From Tamlana sp038148895 (GTDB lineage: Bacteria; Bacteroidota; Bacteroidia; Flavobacteriales; Flavobacteriaceae), in NCBI GenBank assembly GCA_038148895.1, contig JBBVGQ010000004.1: DNA of 64,000 nt. One strand, given 5' to 3'. Below the pieces are notes generated by a model. The model saw nothing but the letters and a program-made list of their open reading frames with translations. It had not been told where the DNA came from and searched no databases. The position numbers and the translations under genes are program-made. Every line of letters starts with the position of its first letter. The first letter of the stretch is position 1. Shown piece by piece: positions 26,595-35,372 of the stretch.

Positions 26595-27179
26595 CTAGAT
26601 TTTTCGAAGTAAATCTTGGTGTATCTGTAAAACTTGGGCTTGTGTATCGTCCAGATTTACATTATCAATAATGTAATGTGAATGTTTGGCCTTTTCGTCA
26701 TCCGACCACTGATTTTTCATGATAGCCTCAATTTTTTCTTTAGAAGTATCATCGCGCTCAAGCAATCGTTTTATTCTCAAGTCTTTTGGAGCCACTACGG
26801 TAATGACATAATCACAAGCTTTATGGCCTCCATTTTCAAACAAAATAGCAACCTCTTTTATAACGTAAGGTGACTCTTGTTTTAAAACCCATTTTTTAAA
26901 ATGTTTGGCAACCCTTGGATGCACAATGGCATTCATTTTTTCAAGAATAGCCTTGTTATTGAAAATTATGCTGGCAATAAAAGGCCGGTTGAGCTTTCCG
27001 TCTAAATAAGCGTCCTCTCCAAACAATTCAACAAGTTTTCGTTTAATGACTTTAGATTTGTTCATTAGCTTTTTGGCTTCCTCATCAGCAATATAAACGG
27101 GAATGCCCAATTTCTTAAATTGTTTTGCAACTGTTGTTTTGCCACTGCCAATGCCGCCCGTAAGCCCTACAATCATCAT
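26595..27179 (-). CDS. coaE: Dephospho-CoA kinase
   Basis: This 194-residue kinase phosphorylates dephospho-CoA, the last step of coenzyme A synthesis. The P-loop is GLTGGIGSGKTT (5-16), followed by the family motifs VYIADEEAKKLM and the lid region RLLERD. Length and start are normal. The ATG overlaps the stop of the YbbR-like gene by four bases, so GT2, YbbR-like and coaE form one operon. The coaBC gene of the same pathway lies about 6 kb away in another operon. Confidence 0.96.
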   Translation of the reverse strand: MMIVGLTGGIGSGKTTVAKQFKKLGIPVYIADEEAKKLMNKSKVIKRKLVELFGEDAYLDGKLNRPFIASIIFNNKAILEKMNAIVHPRVAKHFKKWVLKQESPYVIKEVAILFENGGHKACDYVITVVAPKDLRIKRLLERDDTSKEKIEAIMKNQWSDDEKAKHSHYIIDNVNLDDTQAQVLQIHQDLLRKI

Positions 27180-28135
27180 TTTGTAATTATGAATTCAACG
27201 TGTTGTTGCCCGATCTTAACATTTTTAACCACTTCGGGAAAACGAACCAATTCCGGAATCAAAAATGATTGGTTTTCACTCACTTTACCATAATCGCAAA
27301 CTACTTTAAAGTCCTTTGGTTTTACAGCATCAAAATTATTAAGGCTAACATAATAGGAAACACTTATTGCTTTCGGAAAATATTTAAGTGTCATGTTATC
27401 TGGCACGTTCACCATCGTGACAGGAATTTTTAGCGTACCTTCTGTAAACTTCTCAACGCTAGCTTTAATGGTTACTTTATCTGTTGAAAACTTTAAATCC
27501 GATTTTTTATCGGGCAATTTAAGCTTGACGGTTTCGGATATATTAGAGCGCACATCCGCTAATTTTAAAACTTCCGTTTCTAAAAAATTTATTGTTGAAG
27601 CCAAAGTATTTGGACCAACCACAATTACCGAATCAGGTTCTGAAACCATATCACCAGACAAATCATAACCCACACTATAGGCAATATCGGTGTTCAATTT
27701 AACCGGGACTTTTTTGACCAAATTCACACCAAACCTAAATCTTAAAGTATCGGGGGAAATATTCAATATTTCAACCTGCTTGTCAAATTGTGTGTTATTC
27801 AAAAAAGCCTTGCTTTTATGCCAAACAAAATAGGCGTCTTTTTTATAAACATCCTTATTGAAATCAACCTTAATTTTAGGCCTATTAAATGCATACTTTA
27901 TCCATTTAAATCCGTGAGTTTTTAAGGTTACGTTGAGTTTTATTGAATCATTTAGAATAATGTATTTCTGTGGTACATTTGTTTTTTCAATGGTAAACGC
28001 AACAGTTTTTGTGTATTCCTTTGAAAGCTTTGAAAAAATTAAAATGACAAAAGCTGACAATAGAAATAACAAAAAAACATTGATTCGCCTGTTTTTAATC
28101 GAGATTAATATTTTAGACTTTAATTTTCTTATCAT
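27176..28135 (-). CDS. YbbR-like domain membrane protein
   Basis: The 319-residue protein has one N-terminal membrane helix (about 18-37: NVFLLFLLSAFVILIFSKL) and an extracytoplasmic part built of YbbR-like beta repeats (for example IPVTMVNVPDNMTLKYFPKAISV). In other phyla YbbR (CdaR) proteins regulate the di-AMP cyclase CdaA; whether that holds here is unknown, and no cyclase gene is nearby. It is translationally coupled to both neighbours (four-base overlaps), as often seen beside coaE in Flavobacteriia. Confidence 0.85.
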   Translation of the reverse strand: MIRKLKSKILISIKNRRINVFLLFLLSAFVILIFSKLSKEYTKTVAFTIEKTNVPQKYIILNDSIKLNVTLKTHGFKWIKYAFNRPKIKVDFNKDVYKKDAYFVWHKSKAFLNNTQFDKQVEILNISPDTLRFRFGVNLVKKVPVKLNTDIAYSVGYDLSGDMVSEPDSVIVVGPNTLASTINFLETEVLKLADVRSNISETVKLKLPDKKSDLKFSTDKVTIKASVEKFTEGTLKIPVTMVNVPDNMTLKYFPKAISVSYYVSLNNFDAVKPKDFKVVCDYGKVSENQSFLIPELVRFPEVVKNVKIGQQHVEFIITK

Positions 28136-29142
28136 TTTTGTTTGAAAAATAATTTAGGGAAATGTGTTTCAGCATGCTTATTTAAAACGGAAACTGCCCA
28201 TGTGGATTTTAAAAACCCATAACCATAACCCAAAAATTGCACTAAAATTGCAGGTATAACCAAAATGGATACCCATAAACTTTTTGTACCGAACAATGCC
28301 AAAATAAAGGCAATAACAAAATATACTAGATAAATTATAAATAGCCACTTTACCTGAAACAATAACAAAAAGATAGAAAGCATCAAACCCAAACAAAAAA
28401 TAGTTGGAAACCAATAGGTTACTTTTTTTGTTGATGGGTGCCATTTGTTCAAAATGGGTCGTACCAATCCAAATTTATTGACTTGCTTGTAAAATGTTTT
28501 CCACGAAATACGGCGTTTATGGAACACGTAAGCCTCCGGGATTAATTTAGTTTTAAAGCCTAAATTCCAAAGTCTTATGGTCAAATCAGGATCTTCACCA
28601 GGGTGAATACGTCCAAAGCCATTTGAAGCTTCAAAAGCGGCTTTTGAAAGCCCCATATTAAAACTACGCGGTTGAAATTTATCCACACTATTCTTACTTC
28701 CTCGAATGCCACCAGTAGTAATAAAAGCCGTCATAGAAAAATTGATGGCCTTTTGTAAATTGCTAAACGACTGGTGTGCAGCATCGGGCCCGCCAAAACA
28801 ATCAACGTACTCTTCTTTCAGGCTCTTTTCAACTTCAATTAAATACTCTTTTGGAAGAAGACAATCAGAATCCAAAATGATAAAATAGTTGCCTTTGGCA
28901 CGTTGCATTCCATAGTTTCTGGAATCGCCGGGTCCTGAATTTTCTTTGTAGAAATATGAAATATTCAGTTTTTTGGCAAACCCCTCAACCACTTGTTTTG
29001 AAGACTTTTGTGAGCCGTCTTCAACAATTACAATTTCAAAATCTTTATCGCCTTCCAAAGTCTCAAAACTCTGTAACAATTCCTGAATTTCATCAGGACG
29101 GTTATAAACAGGGATAATGAATGAAAATTGTAGTTGTGACAA
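28132..29142 (-). CDS. GT2 family glycosyltransferase with C-terminal membrane helices
   Basis: The 336-residue protein has a family 2 glycosyltransferase domain (about 1-230): QFSFIIPVYNRPDEI, VEDGSQKSS and the metal-binding region LDSDCLLP. The C-terminal quarter has hydrophobic segments near 245-300, so the enzyme should sit at the cytoplasmic face of the inner membrane and add sugar to a lipid-linked or surface acceptor. It is the first gene of the operon with the YbbR-like protein and coaE. The upstream gap to fabI holds the fabI terminator. Confidence 0.9.
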   Translation of the reverse strand: MSQLQFSFIIPVYNRPDEIQELLQSFETLEGDKDFEIVIVEDGSQKSSKQVVEGFAKKLNISYFYKENSGPGDSRNYGMQRAKGNYFIILDSDCLLPKEYLIEVEKSLKEEYVDCFGGPDAAHQSFSNLQKAINFSMTAFITTGGIRGSKNSVDKFQPRSFNMGLSKAAFEASNGFGRIHPGEDPDLTIRLWNLGFKTKLIPEAYVFHKRRISWKTFYKQVNKFGLVRPILNKWHPSTKKVTYWFPTIFCLGLMLSIFLLLFQVKWLFIIYLVYFVIAFILALFGTKSLWVSILVIPAILVQFLGYGYGFLKSTWAVSVLNKHAETHFPKLFFKQK

Positions 29143-29204
29143 GGGTTTATACTTTATATTTATGCCTAATGCGTATTATGGGCTTACATAACACAAAGTA
29201 ACAA

Positions 29205-29236
29205 AAAAGCCACCTTTTTACGGGTGGCTTTTCCTT
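29205..29236 (-). terminator. Intrinsic terminator of fabI
   Basis: Ten-base-pair stem AAAAGCCACC (29205-29214) with GGTGGCTTTT (29223-29232), 8-base loop, A/T runs on both sides, just after the fabI stop codon. Confidence 0.85.
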
Positions 29237-29250
29237 AATAAAATTTTATT

Positions 29251-30069
29251 TTATTTGTCACCAACAAAGGTGCTCATAACCGCATCACTTACACCCATAT
29301 TGCTAAAACCTCCGTCATTATAAAGGTTTTGTAAGGTAACGCGTTTTGTTAAATCACTAAACAGGGTTACAGTATAGTTTGCACAGTCTAACGCTGTAGC
29401 GTTACCCAATGGCGACATTTTATCGGCATAGGCAATAAATCCGTCAAATCCTTTTACACCACTACCTGCAGTGGTTGGCGTTGGCGATTGTGAAATAGTA
29501 TTAACACGCACTTTTTTATCTCTTCCGAAGAAATACCCAAAACTACGCGCAATACTCTCTAAATATGCTTTATTATCGGCCATATCATTATAATCTGGAA
29601 AGACGCGCTGAGCAGCCATATATGACAAAGCCACGATACTGCCCCACTCGTTCATGGCATCGGCCTTATAAAGTGTTTGCATCACTTTATGGAATGACAT
29701 CGCTGAAACATCGGTGCCTTTTTGTGTCCAGTCGTAATTTTGATCCGTGTAGTGTTTTCCTTTTCTAACGTTTATAGACATCCCAATGGAATGCAATACA
29801 AAATCTATTTTGCCACCCAAAATTTCCATTGACTTTTCTACCAAATTCTGTAAATCTTCCATAGAAGTGGCATCCGCAGGAATGATTTCAGAACCTGTTT
29901 TTTTAGCTAACTCATTAATTTCCCCCATACGCATGGCCACTGGCGCATTTGTTAAAACAAATTTTCCACCTTCTTCATGTACGCGCTCTGCCGTTTTCCA
30001 TGCAATAGAATTTGAATCTAGTGCCCCAAAGATGATTCCTTTTTTTCCTTTTAGTAAATTGTATGACAT
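29251..30069 (-). CDS. fabI: Enoyl-ACP reductase, NADH type
   Basis: The 272-residue enzyme reduces enoyl-ACP in the last step of each fatty-acid elongation cycle. It is a short-chain dehydrogenase with the variant nucleotide motif GALDSNSIAW (15-24) typical of FabI, and the catalytic set Tyr150, Tyr160 and Lys167 (SYMAAQRVFPDYNDMADNKA). The motif VLHSIGMS near 91-98 is also characteristic. It is the last gene of the leftward housekeeping run, 104 bases after recN, and ends with a good terminator. Confidence 0.96.
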   Translation of the reverse strand: MSYNLLKGKKGIIFGALDSNSIAWKTAERVHEEGGKFVLTNAPVAMRMGEINELAKKTGSEIIPADATSMEDLQNLVEKSMEILGGKIDFVLHSIGMSINVRKGKHYTDQNYDWTQKGTDVSAMSFHKVMQTLYKADAMNEWGSIVALSYMAAQRVFPDYNDMADNKAYLESIARSFGYFFGRDKKVRVNTISQSPTPTTAGSGVKGFDGFIAYADKMSPLGNATALDCANYTVTLFSDLTKRVTLQNLYNDGGFSNMGVSDAVMSTFVGDK

Positions 30070-30173
30070 ATCTATTTTGTTAAGTCGCTAGTTGTTTAGC
30101 TGTTTAGTTAATTAGTTTTAATACTTTCAAAAATACTAAACTTTGAACGTTTTATTTTAAACTTTTTGCTTTT

Positions 30174-31826
30174 TTAGTTTAGCAATTCCTTGGCATGGGC
30201 TATTGCAGATGACGACATTTCTGAGCCTCCGAGCATTTGGGCTATTTCAACAATACGCTCATCATAGTTCAATTTAGTTAAATTGGTTTGTGTTACATCG
30301 TTCACATCTTCCTTATAAACCTTAAAGTGTGAATGCCCCTTGGCTGCAATTTGAGGTAAATGGGTAATGGAAATTACCTGCATGGTTTTGCTCATTTCCA
30401 GCATAATATCGCCCATCTTATTTGAAATTTCACCAGAAACACCTGTATCAATCTCGTCGAACATAATGGTTGGCAACTGGATATATTTTGCCAAAACCGA
30501 TTTTATGGCCAGCATAATTCGTGATAACTCGCCACCCGAAGCGGCCTTTTTCAACTCATTAAAACTGCCTCCTTTATTGGCTGAAAACAAAAAGGACAGT
30601 TCGTCTTTTCCATTGTTAAAGAAATCAACACCATAAATCAATTGCATTTTAAATTGCGCATTGGGCATACCCAAACCACTTAAAATGGCTTCCAATTGTT
30701 GCTTTAAACCAGGAAGAACTTCGGTTCGTCTTTTGTTCAGTTCTTTCGAAATGGTATTCAGTTCCTTTTCTTTTGAAGTTATTTCTGCTTCCTTTTTTTG
30801 AATGTTGCCATCCAAATTTTCGGTAACCGAAACTTTTTCTTCAAGCTGGTTTCTAACCTCAATCAATTCCGAAACATCTGAAGCGGCATGTTTCTGCATT
30901 AAGTTATGAAGAACTTTGAGCTTGCTATCCACAACTTCCAATCGGTTGGGATCGGCATCCAAATCTTCTTGCAAATTATTGACCTCATTGAATAGGTCGT
31001 CCATTTCAATTAAGCTACTATTGACCCTGCTGAACAAATCTTCATACTTTGATGAAAACGAGGATAACTTTTGAAACGCATTTTTTAAAGCTGTTAACGA
31101 AGATAAAACCCCTATTTGTTCCTCGCTTAATAGCTGATATGCTTCGGCAAGTTTTTCTTTTATGCCTTCAATATTATTTAGGGTCTCGTATTCTTCTTCT
31201 AAAGCTTCAAGTTCACCTTCAACCAATTTAGCTTCCACCAATTCATTCAATAAAAAGGTATTGTAATCGTGCTCTTTAATGGCTTCGGCTTTAAAATTTA
31301 AAAGCTCATTTAATTGCTTTTTGAGTGATTTGTAATTTCTTAATTCTGTCTTATAGGTTTGTAAAAGCCCCTCATTCTTGGCCAAAGAATCAATAACCTG
31401 AAACTGGAACTCATTGCTGGTGAGTTCCAAGGTTTGGTGTTGTGAATGAATATCAATCAGCCTTTCACCCAAAAGCTGTAAACTGCTTAAGTTTACTGGA
31501 GAATCGTTAACAAAAGCCCTTGATTTTCCAGAAGGCAAAATCTCTCTTCTAATAATGGTTTGCTGTTCAAAATCAAGATCCTCTTCCTCAAAAATTGACT
31601 TTAAATTATAATTTGAAATATCAAAAACAGCTTCGATAATACATTTTTCGGAGGTATCCTTTAAACTACTTAAATCGGCCCGTTTACCAAGAACGAGCGA
31701 TAGACCTCCTAGCAAAATAGATTTACCTGCACCGGTTTCACCTGTAATTATTGAAAATCCACTATTGAAATCTATTTGAAGACAATCAATTAAAGCGTAG
31801 TTTTTTATGGAGAGGGAGGTTAGCAT
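30174..31826 (-). CDS. recN: DNA repair protein RecN
   Basis: This 550-residue SMC-like ATPase acts in repair of double-strand breaks. It has Walker A GETGAGKS (29-36), two long coiled-coil stretches (about 155-375), and a C-terminal signature and Walker B region (AASGGELSRIMLAIKSV and TIMFDEIDTGVSG). Length is normal. It is separated from the DUF4835 gene upstream by 77 bases that contain a hairpin-forming repeat. Confidence 0.96.
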   Translation of the reverse strand: MLTSLSIKNYALIDCLQIDFNSGFSIITGETGAGKSILLGGLSLVLGKRADLSSLKDTSEKCIIEAVFDISNYNLKSIFEEEDLDFEQQTIIRREILPSGKSRAFVNDSPVNLSSLQLLGERLIDIHSQHQTLELTSNEFQFQVIDSLAKNEGLLQTYKTELRNYKSLKKQLNELLNFKAEAIKEHDYNTFLLNELVEAKLVEGELEALEEEYETLNNIEGIKEKLAEAYQLLSEEQIGVLSSLTALKNAFQKLSSFSSKYEDLFSRVNSSLIEMDDLFNEVNNLQEDLDADPNRLEVVDSKLKVLHNLMQKHAASDVSELIEVRNQLEEKVSVTENLDGNIQKKEAEITSKEKELNTISKELNKRRTEVLPGLKQQLEAILSGLGMPNAQFKMQLIYGVDFFNNGKDELSFLFSANKGGSFNELKKAASGGELSRIMLAIKSVLAKYIQLPTIMFDEIDTGVSGEISNKMGDIMLEMSKTMQVISITHLPQIAAKGHSHFKVYKEDVNDVTQTNLTKLNYDERIVEIAQMLGGSEMSSSAIAHAKELLN

Positions 31827-31836
31827 TTTCAGTGTT

Positions 31837-31897
31837 CAGTATCCAGTCCCAGTTTTCAGTCTTCAGTAACTGGATACTGCGACTGCCAACTGCCAAC
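31837..31897. repeat. Inverted and direct short repeats between DUF4835 gene and recN
   Basis: CAGTATCCAGT (31837-31847) and ACTGGATACTG (31869-31879) form a perfect 11-bp inverted repeat with a 21-base spacer. Around them the words CAGT and TTCAGT recur, and ACTGCCA is repeated in tandem (31883-31896). Such CAGT/ACTG-rich blocks are common dispersed intergenic repeats in Flavobacteriia. The block lies directly upstream of the recN start codon. Confidence 0.6.
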
Positions 31898-31903
31898 TTA
31901 TTT

Positions 31904-32791
31904 TTAGTACTTAATATTTTGCCATTTGCTATTGTGCATTGGCGCTACTTTTTGAAGCGTTTCTTTTACAGCCGCAATATTTACACTTGGACCGTCAGTA
32001 AAAATTTGTTCAATTTCATCAGCTTTGGAATCAAAAAACGTGCGCAATAAAAATGAATTTGGGCGGCGGCTGTTCATGGCCTGAAACTTTTTCAAGGATT
32101 CAGCAATTTCATCTTTTCCGGCCTTAACATCGTTACTCATAACATCCAATCCATTTCTATGATAGTTGTACATAACATCCCTGTATTCTTTAAATGTTGG
32201 GGACAGCACGTTATCAATTAACGCAAAACGGCTTTGCAGTCCATCTTCAACTTTCCAGCCCTTAAAATTTCCTTGTTGGGAATAATTGGTAATAACCTGG
32301 GCCTGACGGTAATATTCATCACCTCCATTTTGTTCAAAAGAATCGGCATCCAAAGCTAAAATCATATAAACATGGAAGGCCAAAACCGAAACCAAATTAG
32401 ATTCAAATTGAGACGGATTGTATATTAAATTTTGAAATTCTAAATACCTAAACGTGAAATCCTTGTCGTTAAAATTATAAAGGGGCGTACTGAATGAGGA
32501 GCCATAAACTGGGCGACCAGACTGCACTTGCAAAGTTGCCTGAAAATTTTCGCCACTATAATCACTAACATTTATAATCATGCTGCAATTAATGCGCTCT
32601 TGGGGCTTAACGGTTTTGTTGGTCCATTTTGTGTTGTTAACAAACTCGGTAAGTTGCTTTTCCAAAGTTTTAAAGATTGGGAAATTTTCATTTCCTGTTT
32701 GTTCGGCATTAACCACCAAACTACAATTTAATTCTTGTGAAAACCCTTTAATTGAAAGGAAAAATATAAGTATGACTAAAAAGTTACGCAT
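31904..32791 (-). CDS. DUF4835 family secreted protein
   Basis: The 295-residue protein has a Sec signal peptide (MRNFLVILIFFLSIKGFSQ) and the DUF4835 domain, found almost only in Bacteroidetes and usually between coaBC and recN as here. Recognisable parts are QELNCSLVVNAEQTGNENFPIF at the mature start, FRYLEFQNLIYNPSQFESNL and VLAFHVYMILALDADSFE. Its function is unknown; the signal places it in the periplasm or envelope. Its start overlaps the end of coaBC by eight bases. Confidence 0.92.
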   Translation of the reverse strand: MRNFLVILIFFLSIKGFSQELNCSLVVNAEQTGNENFPIFKTLEKQLTEFVNNTKWTNKTVKPQERINCSMIINVSDYSGENFQATLQVQSGRPVYGSSFSTPLYNFNDKDFTFRYLEFQNLIYNPSQFESNLVSVLAFHVYMILALDADSFEQNGGDEYYRQAQVITNYSQQGNFKGWKVEDGLQSRFALIDNVLSPTFKEYRDVMYNYHRNGLDVMSNDVKAGKDEIAESLKKFQAMNSRRPNSFLLRTFFDSKADEIEQIFTDGPSVNIAAVKETLQKVAPMHNSKWQNIKY

Positions 32792-33995
32792 TAATTTCTG
32801 ATATAATTTTATTCATTAAATCTGAAGCTACATCAGCTTTCGACTTTAATTCAAACTCCATTATTTGGTTTTTGTCATCAATAAAAGTCACCTTGTTGGT
32901 GTCACTTTTAAAACCAGCTCCTTTATCATTCAACGAATTTAAAACAATTAAATTTAAATTCTTCTTTTTTAGTTTTCCTTTTGCATTTTCAAGTTCATTC
33001 TCTGTTTCCAATGCAAAACCGACCAAATATTGCTGCTTTTTAATGTTGCCCAAAGACGCTAAAATATCCTTCGTTTTTTCCAGCTCTAAAGTTAACGTAT
33101 CAGTCTTCTTTTTTATTTTCTGGATAGCTACTTCTTTTGGCGCAAAATCGGCAACTGCAGCTGAAAGTATGGCCACATCAACATTCTTGAAATGTTTATG
33201 AACTGCTTCGTACATCTCATTTGCACTAACTACAGGAACAACTTCAATTAAACTATTTGATACCTTTTGATGGGTTGGCCCTGAAATTAAAATAACCTCA
33301 GCACCCAATTCTGCAGCAGCTTTGGCAATTTCAAATCCCATCTTGCCGCTGGAATGGTTTCCTATAAAACGAACTGGATCAATAGCTTCGTAAGTCGGTC
33401 CTGCTGTAATTAAAACTTTTTTTCCACGCAGCGGAAGCTTGCCTAAAATATCGTTTTCAATAAAAGCAACAATATCCTCAGGTTCGGCCATTCTCCCCTC
33501 GCCTACTAATCCACTTGCCAATTCACCGCTTGTTGCAGGAATCATGATATTACCATAACTTTTTAAGGTCTCAAAAGACTGAAGTGTACTTTGGTGTTTG
33601 TACATATCTAAATCCATAGCGGGTGCAAAATACACGGGGCATTTTGCCGACAAGTATGTTGCCAAAAGCAAATTATCGCAAGTACCATTGGCCATTTTAG
33701 ACATTGTATTTGCTGTTGCTGGAGCAATGATGAGAAAATCTGCCCACAAGCCCAAATCAACATGGCTGTTCCATGCGGCATTATCATCTTCTTCATTAGT
33801 AAACGAAGAATACACGGGGTGTTTAGAAAGAGTAGATAAAGTTAACGGCGTTATAAAATCCTTGGCAGCTGGCGTCATTACCACTTTTACATCGGCACCA
33901 GATTTAACCAATAACCTTACCAATGAAGCTGTTTTATAGGCGGCGATACCTCCTGTAATACCCAGTAGAATATTTTTTCCACTTAATATACTCAT
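32784..33995 (-). CDS. coaBC: Bifunctional phosphopantothenoylcysteine decarboxylase/synthetase
   Basis: This two-domain enzyme joins cysteine to 4'-phosphopantothenate (CoaB) and decarboxylates the product (CoaC) on the way to coenzyme A. The N-terminal flavoprotein domain has GGIAAYKTASLVRLL, catalytic His78 (NSHVDLGLWAD) and Cys106 (ANGTCDNLL). The CoaB domain starts near residue 190 with KVLITAGPTYEAIDPVRFI and FIGNHSSGKMG. I use the ATG at 33993-33995 (403 residues), where homologues begin; an upstream ATG at 34034 would add 13 unlikely residues. It is in one operon with rpoZ and bamD upstream. Confidence 0.95.
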   Translation of the reverse strand: MSILSGKNILLGITGGIAAYKTASLVRLLVKSGADVKVVMTPAAKDFITPLTLSTLSKHPVYSSFTNEEDDNAAWNSHVDLGLWADFLIIAPATANTMSKMANGTCDNLLLATYLSAKCPVYFAPAMDLDMYKHQSTLQSFETLKSYGNIMIPATSGELASGLVGEGRMAEPEDIVAFIENDILGKLPLRGKKVLITAGPTYEAIDPVRFIGNHSSGKMGFEIAKAAAELGAEVILISGPTHQKVSNSLIEVVPVVSANEMYEAVHKHFKNVDVAILSAAVADFAPKEVAIQKIKKKTDTLTLELEKTKDILASLGNIKKQQYLVGFALETENELENAKGKLKKKNLNLIVLNSLNDKGAGFKSDTNKVTFIDDKNQIMEFELKSKADVASDLMNKIISEINA

Positions 33996-34085
33996 AAAAC
34001 CCGTATTTATTAACCAAACAAACTCCAACACCATTTACAAAAACGGTATTGGAGTTTATTTAATGGTGTTTAAATTTAGAAATTA

Positions 34086-34412
34086 TTATTGAGAATCTTC
34101 CTCGGTATTTCTAAAATAAACCTTATCGGTTAGCCATTCTTGAACGGCCAATGCATGAGGTTTTGGTAATTTTTCGTAAAATTTTGACACCTCAATTTGC
34201 TCTTTGTTTTCAAACACTTCCTCAAGGCTATCGTTATAAGTGGCAAACTCTTCCAACTTATCAATAAGCTCTTTTTTTATTTCTGTGTTAATCTGTTCTG
34301 CACGTTTTGCAATGATAGAAATAGACTCATAAATATTGCCAGTTGGCTCATCTATTTGATTTCTATCGTACGTTACCGAATTTACCGGAGCATTGGTTTT
34401 TTTTAAATCCAT
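34086..34412 (-). CDS. rpoZ: RNA polymerase omega subunit-like protein
   Basis: This 108-residue protein matches the Bacteroidetes omega-like subunit: NIYESISIIAKRAEQINTEIKKEL corresponds to the conserved omega helix that contacts the beta' subunit. Omega aids assembly of RNA polymerase. The sequence is distant from proteobacterial omega, but the position between bamD and coaBC is the standard one in Flavobacteriia. It starts 12 bases after the bamD stop codon. Confidence 0.85.
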   Translation of the reverse strand: MDLKKTNAPVNSVTYDRNQIDEPTGNIYESISIIAKRAEQINTEIKKELIDKLEEFATYNDSLEEVFENKEQIEVSKFYEKLPKPHALAVQEWLTDKVYFRNTEEDSQ

Positions 34413-34424
34413 TTGAAATTGTGT

Positions 34425-35255
34425 TTAACTTTTTGTGCTGTATCTTTTTAATTCTTCGTCAATATTTGTGGCCATTTCGTTAACCTCATCAATAAACTTT
34501 GAGTTACTGAATGATTGTTTATAGGCTTTTGCAAAATCCTTAGCCTCTTCAAGTCTATTTTTTTTGAGATAGACCAAGCCTTCTTGAACCGTACTTTTAT
34601 ATTCTACACTGTTCATGGCCAATTTATAGGCTGAATCCAATCTATAAAACAAAGCTTCTTCACGCAATCTTGACCCTGGAAATTCAAAAATGAAATTATC
34701 AAACGACCTTACGGAAGCTGGATAATCAGATATATGATTAAACTGTTTGGCGATTTCGAAAGCCTTCTTTTCTAGTTTAAAATCCAATTCTTGAATCAGC
34801 TCATTGGCTTCAGCCACATATTCAGAATCAGGAAAAACATTGATAAACTCTTGAAGTTTTTCAATAGCCTCTTTGGTTTCCTTTTGGTCTTTGGAATATC
34901 TTGGCGAAAGCATATAGTAACTTTTGGCCCCAAAAAACGCAGCTTCCTCAACCTTTTCACTCTTTGGGTAACTAGATGTAAAACGCTCAAACTGATAACC
35001 CGCCACATAGTAATCCTTCATTTTATAAAATGAATTGGAATACAAAAACATTAACTTTTCGGCTTGTGGTTTCCCTCTATAATTGGGCACTATTTGAGCA
35101 AATAACCTATTGGCTTTTGAAAATTCACCTTCATTATAAAGTTCTTCTCCCATTTTAAACTTGGTGGCAATATCCTCAGACTTTAAAGCCTTTTGGAATT
35201 CGCTACAACTTGTTAACACAGTGAAAACTAATACTATGTAAAAAAACTTATTCAT
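34425..35255 (-). CDS. bamD: Outer-membrane assembly lipoprotein BamD
   Basis: The 276-residue lipoprotein (lipobox LTSC, Cys17) is built of TPR-like helical repeats: GEELYNEGEFSKANRLFAQI, LFLYSNSFYKMKDYYVAGYQ, EAAFFGAKSYY. It belongs to the BAM complex, which folds beta-barrel proteins such as the receptor encoded near 10 kb. The order dapA-bamD-rpoZ-coaBC is conserved in Flavobacteriia. A possible -7 element (TAATTTTG) lies 19 bases upstream of the start. Confidence 0.93.
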   Translation of the reverse strand: MNKFFYIVLVFTVLTSCSEFQKALKSEDIATKFKMGEELYNEGEFSKANRLFAQIVPNYRGKPQAEKLMFLYSNSFYKMKDYYVAGYQFERFTSSYPKSEKVEEAAFFGAKSYYMLSPRYSKDQKETKEAIEKLQEFINVFPDSEYVAEANELIQELDFKLEKKAFEIAKQFNHISDYPASVRSFDNFIFEFPGSRLREEALFYRLDSAYKLAMNSVEYKSTVQEGLVYLKKNRLEEAKDFAKAYKQSFSNSKFIDEVNEMATNIDEELKRYSTKS

Positions 35256-35274
35256 TAATTTTTATTACAGCTTG

Positions 35275-35282
35275 CAAAATTA
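35275..35282 (-). promoter_or_regulatory. Possible -7 element for bamD-rpoZ-coaBC
   Basis: On the minus strand TAATTTTG matches TAnnTTTG, 19 bases before the bamD start, in the 117-base gap after dapA. No clear -33 element is seen, so the genes might also be read from the dapA promoter. Confidence 0.35.
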
Positions 35283-35372
35283 AGCTATTAAAATGGATTT
35301 TAAAAATATTATTTTACGGCTAAAATAAACGCTAAAATCCAATAAAATCGAGGTTTAAGTTATATTTAACAA

